Shown here: piece by piece, positions 6,640 through 12,062 of the stretch
Numbering within the stretch: position 1 is the first letter of the stretch
How the letters are laid out: each line of letters opens with the position of its first letter
NCBI GenBank assembly: GCA_934648845.1
Contig: CAKUFS010000042.1
Span: forward strand, 1-12,062
DNA from: an uncultured Eggerthellaceae bacterium
Lineage (GTDB): Bacteria > Actinomycetota > Coriobacteriia > Coriobacteriales > Eggerthellaceae
DNA: 12,062 nucleotides
Direction: 5' to 3'
Notes under the pieces: generated by a model
Database searches by the model: none
The model's input: only the letters and a program-made list of their open reading frames with translations
Told to the model about the DNA's origin: nothing
Position numbers and translations under genes: made by a program

Positions 6640-8422
6640 GACCGAGAAGATTCTGGTGTGTTGCGGCACGGGCTGCATTGCCAACGGCGCCTACGATGTG
6701 GCGCGTGCCCTTGAGGAAGAAATCGCTGCGCAAAGCGCAAATGCCCAGGTAGAGCTTAAGGTGTGCCGAACAGGCTGCTCGGGTGAATGCGAGCAAGGCC
6801 CGCTGGTGCGCCTGATGCCGCGCGACACCATGTACTATAAGGTGAAGCCAGCGGATGTGCCCGACATTATCGCTTCGCTTGAAGGCGAGCCGGTGGAGAA
6901 GCTTCTGTATCGCGACGGTCAGGGGAAACGCCACGAGCATCAGGCCGACAATCCCTTCTACGGCTTGCAGCACAAAGTGGTGCTGAAAGATGTGGGTATC
7001 ATCGATCCGCTCAGCCTGGATGAATACCTTGCCGCGGGTGGTTACGAGGGTTTGAAGAGAGCCTTGACTATGACGCCCGACGAGATTATCACCGAGGTAG
7101 AAAAGAGCGGCCTGCGCGGTAAGGGCGGCGCGGGCTTCCCCACGGGGCGCAAATGGCGTAGCGCGGCGGGCTACGACGCCACGCCGAAATACATCGTGTG
7201 CAACGGCGACGAAGGCGACCCGGGCGCATTCATGGACGGCTCCACTATGGAGGGAAGCCCCCATGCCGTTATCGAGGGCATGATCATTGGCGCGCTGGCC
7301 ATTGGCGCCGAGATGGGCGTGCTCTACATCCGCGACGAATACGCCTTGGCGCGCGAGCATATCCAGCACGCCATTGACGATGCGTATGCAGCAGGTATTC
7401 TGGGCGAGCACATCATGGGCACCAATCACAAGCTGGACTTGAGCATCGTGCGCGGCGGCGGCGCGTTCGTGTGCGGTGAATCCACAGCCCTTATGAACTC
7501 CATCGAGGGCAAGGTGGGCGAGCCGCGCCCCAAGTACATCCGCAGCGTTCAGAGCGGCTTATTTGAAAAGCCCACCGTGTTGAACAACGTTGAGTCGCTG
7601 GCTTCCATCCCTATCATTTTGGCTCAAGGCGGCGCGGCATATGCCCAGCTAGGAACGGAGAAGTCGAAGGGCACGAAAGTGTTTGCCATGGTTGGCAAGG
7701 TCAAACACACCGGTCTGGTGGAAGTACCCATGGGCACCACGCTGCGCACCCTTATCTACGATATTGGCGGCGGCATTATCAACGACCGTCCCTTCAAGGC
7801 TATTCAGACGGGCGGTCCGTCGGGCGGCTGTATTCCCGAGAGCCTACTGGACTTGCCAGTGGACTTTGACACGCTGACTGAATACGGTGCCATGATGGGT
7901 TCCGGCGGCATGATTGTCATGGACGATCGCAGTTGCATGGTGGAAGTCGCGCGCTACTACATTGATTTCCTGTGCGAGGAAAGCTGCGGAAAATGCACGC
8001 CGTGCCGCGAGGGCCTACGTCAGATGCGCTATATCCTCAACGAGATTTGCGAAGGCCGCGGCAAAGAGGGCGACATCGAGCTGCTCGAGGAAATTGGCCA
8101 CATGATGCAGGATGCTTCCCTGTGCGCGTTGGGTCGCACGGCAGCGAACCCTGTGTTGACCACTATCAAGTTCTTCCGCGACGAGTACGAGGCGCATATT
8201 CGCGAGCATCGTTGTCCAGCAGGTGTGTGCGCCGCTCTGACCAGGTTCGTTATTGACCCGCAGAAATGCGTGGGGTGTGGTCTGTGCGCCAAGGCGTGCC
8301 CCGCCGATGCGATTTCCGGCGAACGAAAGCAGCCGCATGCGATTGATCCTTCTGCGTGCATTGCTTGCGGCAGTTGTCGCGAGGCATGTCGTGTGGATGC
8401 GGTGCTGACGGAGGGGAGGTAG
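6632..8422 (+). CDS. NuoF-like NAD(H)/FMN subunit with extra N- and C-terminal Fe-S domains (HydB/HymB type)
   Basis: This 596-residue flavoprotein has four parts. First is a thioredoxin-like [2Fe-2S] domain (residues 1-95; CCGTGC and CRTGCSGEC). Second is the NuoF core with the NADH/FMN site GLRGKGGAGFPTGRKW (about 160) and CNGDEGDPGAFMD (about 190). Third is the [4Fe-4S] domain with ESCGKCTPCREG (about 450) and a fourth Cys in SLCALG (about 497). Last is a two-cluster ferredoxin domain (CVGCGLCAKAC and CIACGSCREAC). This layout matches HydB of electron-bifurcating [FeFe]-hydrogenases more than plain complex I NuoF. It would exchange electrons between NAD(H) and the Fe-S chain of the AOR complex. 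The ATG at 6632 overlaps the NuoE-like stop and has GGGGAGG upstream. Bifurcation to ferredoxin is plausible from architecture but unproven. Confidence 0.93.
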   Translation: MSKTEKILVCCGTGCIANGAYDVARALEEEIAAQSANAQVELKVCRTGCSGECEQGPLVRLMPRDTMYYKVKPADVPDIIASLEGEPVEKLLYRDGQGKRHEHQADNPFYGLQHKVVLKDVGIIDPLSLDEYLAAGGYEGLKRALTMTPDEIITEVEKSGLRGKGGAGFPTGRKWRSAAGYDATPKYIVCNGDEGDPGAFMDGSTMEGSPHAVIEGMIIGALAIGAEMGVLYIRDEYALAREHIQHAIDDAYAAGILGEHIMGTNHKLDLSIVRGGGAFVCGESTALMNSIEGKVGEPRPKYIRSVQSGLFEKPTVLNNVESLASIPIILAQGGAAYAQLGTEKSKGTKVFAMVGKVKHTGLVEVPMGTTLRTLIYDIGGGIINDRPFKAIQTGGPSGGCIPESLLDLPVDFDTLTEYGAMMGSGGMIVMDDRSCMVEVARYYIDFLCEESCGKCTPCREGLRQMRYILNEICEGRGKEGDIELLEEIGHMMQDASLCALGRTAANPVLTTIKFFRDEYEAHIREHRCPAGVCAALTRFVIDPQKCVGCGLCAKACPADAISGERKQPHAIDPSACIACGSCREACRVDAVLTEGR

Positions 8423-8424
8423 CC

Positions 8425-9156
8425 ATGACGAAGACCTACGAGATTGCAATCGATGGTGTACCCTGCATTGCTCAGCACGGTGAATACCTGTGGGACGTGG
8501 CAAAACGCAATGGTATTGAGATTCCAGCGCTGTGCCGCAGCAACGCGTTTGCGGAGCATCGTGCGTGTTGTCGTGTGTGCATTGTGGAAGTGATTACGCG
8601 CGGGCGTTCCAAGGTGGTCACGTCGTGCGTGTATCCCGTTGAAGGCGAGTGCGAGGTACTTACGAATTCGCCGAAGATCGTACAGGAGCGCAAAGTGCTC
8701 ATGGCGTTGCTGGCCGCACGCGCACCTGAATCCGATGTGATTGCAAATATGGCAGCGCAGATGGGCGCGACTGAAGGGTATGCGCGTCTTAAGACGCTGG
8801 ATGCGGGCAAGTGCATTCTGTGCGGTCTGTGCGTGCAAGCATGCGAAAGCATGGGTGCGGGGGCAATTTCTACCGTGAACCGTGGCGTAGATAAAGAGGT
8901 CAATACGCCGTATGGTGCGGCAAGCGATGCCTGCATTGGTTGTTTGAGCTGCGCAAACGTGTGTCCTACAGGCTGCATTGAGTTTACGGAAGATTCCGAT
9001 ACGCGCACTATTTGGAATCGCACGTTCACGTTGGTTCGTTGCAAGGAATGCGGTCAGGTTTTGGGTACGCGTGAGATGTCGGATGCAGACATTTGCGATG
9101 CGTGCCGCAAAAAAGCTCTTGCAGATGAGCTGGCGCAGACGTATCGTTTCGTGTAG
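8425..9156 (+). CDS. Short NuoG-like Fe-S subunit without catalytic domain
   Basis: The 243-residue protein has a plant-type [2Fe-2S] domain at the N terminus (Cys37, Cys49, Cys52, Cys68; CRVCIVEV) and two [4Fe-4S] clusters (CILCGLCVQAC at 130-140, CIGCLSCANVC at 170-180). The C terminus has two CxxC pairs (Cys206/209 and 224/227) that look like a zinc ribbon or rubredoxin-like site. The His-Cys cluster usually found between the first two parts of NuoG has no cysteines here, and neither the H-cluster of hydrogenase nor a formate dehydrogenase domain is attached. It is therefore probably a wiring subunit linking the NuoEF-like module to the AOR subunits. GAGGGGAGG precedes the ATG at 8425, two bases after the NuoF-like stop. 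Confidence 0.9.
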   Translation: MTKTYEIAIDGVPCIAQHGEYLWDVAKRNGIEIPALCRSNAFAEHRACCRVCIVEVITRGRSKVVTSCVYPVEGECEVLTNSPKIVQERKVLMALLAARAPESDVIANMAAQMGATEGYARLKTLDAGKCILCGLCVQACESMGAGAISTVNRGVDKEVNTPYGAASDACIGCLSCANVCPTGCIEFTEDSDTRTIWNRTFTLVRCKECGQVLGTREMSDADICDACRKKALADELAQTYRFV

Positions 9157-9184
9157 CTACTTGGTGGCGTGCCGCGAGCGTGTG

Positions 9185-9218
9185 GGCGGCGCGGTTGCAC
9201 GGTTGCGTGGGCGCCGCC
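9185..9218 (+). other. GC-rich hairpin downstream of the NuoG-like gene
   Basis: GGCGGCGC (9185-9192) and GCGCCGCC (9211-9218) are perfect inverted repeats with an 18-base loop that itself carries GGTTGC twice. The hairpin starts 29 bases after the stop at 9156. There is no T run. It may lower downstream expression or protect the 3' end of the upstream message. Confidence 0.4.
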
Positions 9219-9268
9219 GTTGCATGCTGGTCGGATGTGAGTCGCTCGTGGGTGTGAAGGTGGCGGGC

Positions 9269-9412
9269 GGCTGCTCGGTGGGCGCATCGGATGGCTGCTC
9301 GGTGGGCGTATCGAGCGGTGTGCGTCGCGTGTGCTGCTCGGCGTGACGACATGCTGGGTTAGCGCAGGCGCAGGTTGCATGCGTACGTGGGATGACGGAT
9401 GGCTACTCGGTG
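9269..9412 (+). repeat. Degenerate 24-bp direct repeats in the gap before the ThiF-like gene
   Basis: GGCTGCTCGGTGGGCG recurs at 9269-9284 and 9293-9308 with a 24-bp period; over 21 aligned bases the two copies differ once. A third partial copy (GGATGGCTACTCGGTG, 9397-9412) matches 9289-9304 at 15 of 16 positions. The gap 9157-9450 otherwise holds a hairpin and the next ribosome-binding site. A 40-codon frame runs through it but has no ribosome-binding site. Confidence 0.5.
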
Positions 9413-9450
9413 CAGCGGCCAGTGAAGAGATATCAACGAAAGGGGGCGCT

Positions 9451-10149
9451 ATGGCATTTCAACACCGATATGATCGCAATAAGCAAGCGCTATCGGACCA
9501 AGAGTGCCAGGCGCTCCAAACGTGCAAAGTGGCGGTTGTCGGCTGCGGTGGCTTGGGCGGCTTTGTTGCCGAGCATCTGGCGCGCGTTGGCGTGGGCGGT
9601 TTGCGCCTGGTTGATGCCGACGTTTTCGAGGAATCGAACTTGAATCGTCAGCTTTTCTGCACCGAGGAAACATTGGGCGTGGCAAAAGTGGATGCAGCCG
9701 CCAAGCGTTTGGCCGCGGTGAACTCTTCGGTTGCGATAGAGCCGGTAAGAGCATATCTGACCAGCGATAATGCTACCGATTTAATAGCCGGGTGTCGCTG
9801 TGTGGTGGATTGTCTGGACAACGTGTCTTCTCGTTTCCAGCTGGCACGTGCCTGCCAGACGGTGGGCGTTCCCATTGTGTACGGCGCCATTGCCGGTTGG
9901 TTCGGCCAGGTGTGCACGGTGTTTCCCGGCGATATTTCCTTTGCTTCCTTGTATGGTGCCGTTATGGATGCCAACGGAGAAGGTGTGCAGAAAACCGAGG
10001 GCAACTTGCCATTTACGGCAGGGGTGGTCGCGTCGTTTCAAGCGGCGGAAGCCGTAAAGGTGCTGCTGGGCAAGCCCGATGTCGTTCGCAATCGTCTGCT
10101 TATGATTGACTTGCTGTTTGGTTCCGTGGAAGAAATGATTTTACGATGA
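9451..10149 (+). CDS. MoeB/ThiF/HesA-type adenylyltransferase lacking the zinc CxxC pairs
   Basis: Proteins of this family use ATP to adenylate the C-terminal glycine of MoaD- or ThiS-like carriers. The 232-residue protein has the nucleotide site GCGGLGG (31-37), NLNRQLF with Arg66, Lys79 in GVAKV, and DCLDN (120-124), whose second Asp matches the catalytic Asp130 of E. coli MoeB. The C-terminal NLPFTAGVVASFQAAEAVKVLLG helix is also typical. The two zinc-binding CxxC pairs of MoeB are missing: PGDISFASLYG stands where PCYRC would be. AAAGGGGG lies just before the ATG at 9451; upstream in-frame ATGs fall in the repeat region. Its position downstream of the MoaD-like and AOR genes suggests it activates that carrier. 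It overlaps the next gene by ATGA. Confidence 0.88.
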   Translation: MAFQHRYDRNKQALSDQECQALQTCKVAVVGCGGLGGFVAEHLARVGVGGLRLVDADVFEESNLNRQLFCTEETLGVAKVDAAAKRLAAVNSSVAIEPVRAYLTSDNATDLIAGCRCVVDCLDNVSSRFQLARACQTVGVPIVYGAIAGWFGQVCTVFPGDISFASLYGAVMDANGEGVQKTEGNLPFTAGVVASFQAAEAVKVLLGKPDVVRNRLLMIDLLFGSVEEMILR

Positions 10150-10676
10150 GGCGAGCAAATACCCCTGCGGAAAAACTCCGGTTGTTCAATGCGCTTGTTG
10201 CTTTGGTGATTGCTGTTTTCTTCTTGGTCCATTCAGGTCTGGGGACGGCGTCTTTTTCTGTTGACGGCCTGGTCAACAGCGTGCCATGGCTGGTGTGGGG
10301 CATGTTGGGCGTTGTGGGTGTGCATGTGGTTGCCAGCGTTGTCGCTACCGTTTTGATGTTGACCGACAAAGAACGTCCACCGAGCGCACGTAAGAAGCGT
10401 CACTTTGTGTTGAAGTGGGCCACAGGCGCACTGTTGGCGTTGGTGATTGCGGCGCATCTGTGCTGCGTTGTTTTTCCTGGCTTTCTTACGATCGGCCCCG
10501 ACCAGCTGAGGGTTCCGTTTTTGCTTTTGCTGGCGGTTCTCGCGTGGCACGTGGGCATTGCCACGAAATCTCTTGCGCGCGACCTGGGCATTGGCAAAAA
10601 GACGCGCGATGCCATGCGCGCGGTCTATGTTCTTGCTGTTTTGGCCTTGATTGCATTCATGTTGTCGGATTTTTAG
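10146..10676 (+). CDS. Five-helix SdhC/FrdC-like dihaem cytochrome b membrane protein
   Basis: The 176-residue protein has five hydrophobic helices (about 13-31, 47-71, 90-111, 122-141, 157-173). A single histidine lies in each of the first four: His29 (FFLVHSG), His60 (VVGVHVV), His104 (VIAAHLC) and His135 (VLAWHVG). Helix 3 has the KWATG...IAAH pattern and helix 4 ends AWHVGIATKSLARDLGI, both like cytochrome b558 SdhC/FrdC subunits of succinate/fumarate:quinone reductases, where four histidines bind two haems. No flavoprotein or Fe-S partner of that family is nearby. The start overlaps the ThiF-like stop (ATGA), so it is translated with the operon. The match is by pattern only; an unrelated small membrane protein remains possible. 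The last codons fall within an inverted repeat. Confidence 0.65.
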   Translation: MRRANTPAEKLRLFNALVALVIAVFFLVHSGLGTASFSVDGLVNSVPWLVWGMLGVVGVHVVASVVATVLMLTDKERPPSARKKRHFVLKWATGALLALVIAAHLCCVVFPGFLTIGPDQLRVPFLLLLAVLAWHVGIATKSLARDLGIGKKTRDAMRAVYVLAVLALIAFMLSDF

Positions 10677-10882
10677 CTTCAAAACGCGCAAATCAACGAT
10701 ACGGGGCAGGTTATGTGTGCTGATATCGGATTCCAAAGCTGCTCTTGTCTCCTTTTTTTCAGCTGATTTAGCAAAAGCCCAGGTCGCGTTTGCTGATAGA
10801 CGGCGACGAGCGTTCAAGATAAAACTCAATATGCCCCGCATCGTCGATTTGGGCGTTTTGAAATCGATTTTCCGACAACATG
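10658..10882. repeat. 51-bp imperfect inverted repeat enclosing 123 bp
   Basis: Arm 10658-10708 is the imperfect reverse complement of 10832-10882. On the right arm, 31 bases from TGCCCCG to GTTTTGAA match 28 of 31. A diverged stretch of 9 follows, then CCGACAACATG matches exactly. The left arm covers the last six codons and stop of the cytochrome b gene. The enclosed 123 bp have no recognisable gene. Confidence 0.65.
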
Positions 10883-11002
10883 GGTTTTGAACTCAAAGCG
10901 CGGAAGGGAAACGCAAGCGCGCGAAAGCGAATGTCTACGAGGAAAAAGTAACCCGTTAAGATGTCTATTTGTTTGAAGTTCGGCAAAACGTCTGAAAATA
11001 TC
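10677..11002. other. Non-coding stretch with repeat arm and decayed sequence
   Basis: Apart from the inverted repeat and a possible PH-domain gene remnant, I see no gene here. A T run at about 10750-10757 is not preceded by a convincing stem, so no clear terminator for the AOR operon is visible on the plus strand before the hairpin at 11003. Confidence 0.5.
10768..10950 (-). pseudogene. Possible decayed fragment of a second bacterial PH-domain gene
   Basis: The minus-strand frame reads FFLVDIR...AFPFRALSSKPMLSEN...NAQIDDAGHIEFYLER, ending at a stop at 10768. It lines up in order with the intact PH-domain protein nearby (RLIVSDAQG...YSLPWSAVNMWSSEN...NAEIELWTRAGHIKINLGR), with about seven residues missing. 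At DNA level GCGGGGCATAT is shared exactly and ACATGTTGTCG differs once from ACATGTGGTCG. There is no start codon or ribosome-binding site of its own, and its open frame upstream runs through a terminator hairpin. Similarity is weak and seen by eye. Confidence 0.3.
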
Positions 11003-11036
11003 ACAGGAGCCGTAGCAATAACGCTACGGCTCCTGT
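11003..11036 (-). terminator. 14-bp perfect hairpin, likely terminator of the PH-domain gene
   Basis: ACAGGAGCCGTAGC (11003-11016) pairs perfectly with GCTACGGCTCCTGT (11023-11036) around the 6-base loop AATAAC. Read on the minus strand it lies 87 bases past the PH-domain stop and is followed by GATATTTTC, a modest U-rich tail. On the plus strand there is no T run, but it could still act on read-through from the AOR operon. Confidence 0.7.
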
Positions 11037-11122
11037 ATGTTCGTCGAATGAGTGGTTGTTCATGCGCTCGGTGATAGTACGCCCAGTAGCCAGAGAGGGC
11101 TCCGTCAGCCGTTTTATGAGGG

Positions 11123-11494
11123 TTATCCCAGCACCGCGGAAGCAATCAGCGCATCAATTTCTCGAACGTTGACATCGCGACCAAGGTTGATTTTGATATG
11201 CCCCGCGCGAGTCCATAGTTCAATTTCCGCATTTAGGTCCAGCTTGCCGGCGTTTTCGCTCGACCACATGTTTACTGCCGACCAAGGAAGAGAATACACT
11301 TCGACTTTTTTACCGGTGATGCCTTGCGCATCGCTCACGATAAGTCTTTTATTGGTGAAAAGTGCAACGTCGCGGATGGTTTTGTAGGCAGCATAAGGGA
11401 CTTCATTCTCGAGCAGTACCGATGCAGTTTCGCTCGGGATGGCACATTTTGATGCGAAGGTCCAAACGGCGAAGGGTGCAAGTTCATTTGCCAT
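11123..11494 (-). CDS. Bacterial PH-domain protein (bPH_1 / DUF1696 type)
   Basis: The 123-residue cytosolic protein is essentially one bacterial pleckstrin-homology-like domain. Recognisable family segments are YKTIRDVALFTNKRLIVSD, QGITGKKVEVYSLPW, SSENAGKLDLNAEIELW and a C-terminal helix NVREIDALIASAVLG. Members are small, have no known enzyme activity, and their cellular role is not established. There is no signal peptide or membrane helix. AAAGGAAA lies shortly before the ATG at 11494 on the coding strand. It is leftward, converging on the AOR operon, and a hairpin terminator follows. A decayed relative may lie downstream. Confidence 0.85.
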   Translation of the reverse strand: MANELAPFAVWTFASKCAIPSETASVLLENEVPYAAYKTIRDVALFTNKRLIVSDAQGITGKKVEVYSLPWSAVNMWSSENAGKLDLNAEIELWTRAGHIKINLGRDVNVREIDALIASAVLG

Positions 11495-11757
11495 GCGTAT
11501 TTCCTTTCTTTTGAGGTAGGCGATAGAGCCTTTTTCAATTATAGATGTTTTCGTGCATGACGCGAAGCGTTCCTTATTTGCATTGGGGGCAGGGAAGATC
11601 TTTCGAGTGATGTTTTGTCGGTATCCGCTGCAGGCTGTTTGAGATGCAACATTGCGTGTGTTCCAGGATGCTTCACGTGTTCGACGCCTGGGGTGCGGCG
11701 TGCTCGGGCTGTGGTCGCTTGTTTGTCCCTGAATTTGATGCAGTAGGGCGCGTGCGG
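11495..11757. other. Gap upstream of the PH-domain gene
   Basis: This stretch holds the PH-domain gene's leader and presumably its promoter. On the minus strand TATAAT-like ATCTATAATTG (about 11536-11546) lies 42-52 bases before the ATG and is a good -10 candidate. A minus-strand frame ends PCPQCK-stop at 11574, resembling the end of a zinc ribbon, but no matching upstream part is intact. Confidence 0.4.
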
Positions 11758-12026
11758 CTACTTGCCGAATGCGTGTTTTCCTGCAATCCAGGCACCTATC
11801 AGGATTTCTGCAACAGACAGTCCCAAAAGACCTCCCGAAACGAAATCCGCACGTCTGTTCCGCCGGTGGTGTTGGACAGGGCTCCGCAAGCGATTCCTAA
11901 AACGATAAGGATGAGACCGAAAAGGACATTTTTCTGTCGCTCAAGCCCTTGAGTGCGGCGGATCAGGTCAAGAATTCGCTCATTATCGTGCGAGTTAAGT
12001 TTCGCGGGGTAACGCCTAAAACAACC
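11758..12026 (-). pseudogene. Frameshifted gene for a small two-helix membrane protein
   Basis: Read leftward, one frame gives SHDNERILDLIRRTQGLERQ followed by a hydrophobic helix (NVLFGLILIVLGIACGAL) and then meets a stop at 11799. A second frame, from about 11846 down, gives FVSGGLLGLSVAEILIGAWIAG plus KHAFGK and a stop at 11758. One extra G at the GG of 11847-11848 (coding strand CGG-ATT becoming CGG-GAT-TTC) would join them as TDVRDFVSGGLL. The charged N-terminal helix plus two membrane helices make a sensible small protein, so either the gene lost one base or the sequence has an error. No start codon is found before the upstream stop at 12027-12029, so the 5' end may also be damaged. I do not recognise the family. 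Confidence 0.5.
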
Positions 12027-12062
12027 TCAAGAAATCAGGTGGGCAATCCAGACCGTTTTTTA

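Noticed and set aside
6527..7429. Minus-strand open frame of about 300 codons opposite the NuoE/NuoF-like genes
   Set aside because: It mirrors well-supported NuoE/NuoF sequence and shows no motif or ribosome-binding site.
6148..9156. The NuoEFG-like set as an [FeFe]-hydrogenase or complex I locus
   Set aside because: No H-cluster domain, no proton-pumping or quinone-binding Nuo subunits; the only catalytic oxidoreductase partner in the operon is AOR.
9224..9346. 40-codon cysteine-containing frame through the 24-bp repeats
   Set aside because: No ribosome-binding site before its ATG, low-complexity composition caused by the repeat, and no family resemblance.
9269..9412. CRISPR-like repeats
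   Set aside because: Only two good copies, with 3 bases between them and no unique spacers; no cas gene in the window.
10768..11145. 125-codon minus-strand frame as an intact gene
   Set aside because: It runs straight through the perfect terminator hairpin at 11003-11036 and overlaps the end of the PH-domain gene; only its downstream part shows weak relatedness to that gene.
11574..11620. Minus-strand frame ending PCPQCK as a zinc-ribbon protein
   Set aside because: Only the last few residues look like a zinc ribbon; no first CxxC or start could be found in frame.
11644..11952. Plus-strand 102-codon frame with CSGCG zinc-ribbon look
   Set aside because: It overlaps the frameshifted membrane-protein gene on the other strand, lacks a ribosome-binding site and its second half is arginine/proline-rich nonsense.

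Overview
The window is a bacterial chromosomal segment of roughly 55-60% G+C. The mix of genes (an aldehyde oxidoreductase operon joined to NuoEFG-like subunits, an SdhC-like cytochrome b, Fic and bacterial PH-domain genes) would suit an anaerobic or gut-associated bacterium of the Coriobacteriia/Eggerthellaceae type. That placement is inference from gene content and style; no rRNA or tRNA is present to prove it.

Left part (1-3289): the 3' three quarters of an M3-family zinc metallopeptidase, cut by the window edge, faces two leftward genes: a short TetR-type regulator and a Fic-family protein with a C-terminal winged helix. The Fic protein has a lysine where the catalytic histidine should be. 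Between fic and the next gene lies a divergent control region (3290-3449). It has two extended -10 promoters and three copies of one 13-mer, placed so that one regulator could act on both directions.

Centre (3450-10676): one long rightward operon. It encodes a 16-cysteine ferredoxin-like subunit, a tungsto/molybdopterin aldehyde:ferredoxin oxidoreductase (AOR), a MoaD-like sulfur carrier ending in Gly-Gly, then NuoE-, NuoF- and short NuoG-like subunits, a MoeB/ThiF-type adenylyltransferase, and a five-helix SdhC/FrdC-like dihaem cytochrome b. The likely reading is an AOR that oxidises aldehydes (or reduces acids) and exchanges electrons with NAD(H) through a flavin/Fe-S module like that of electron-bifurcating HydABC enzymes. 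A dedicated MoaD/ThiF pair would help with pterin dithiolene sulfur, and the terminal cytochrome b raises the possibility of a link to the quinone pool. The two large gaps inside the operon (6014-6147 and 9157-9450) each begin with a GC-rich hairpin close after a stop codon.

Right part (10677-12062): mostly decayed or repeated sequence. A 51-bp imperfect inverted pair surrounds 123 bp and its left arm overlaps the cytochrome b stop codon. A possible remnant of a second PH-domain gene lies next to it. An intact leftward bacterial PH-domain (bPH_1) gene follows, with a strong hairpin terminator. At the right edge is a leftward gene for a two-helix membrane protein that is broken by a single-base frameshift.
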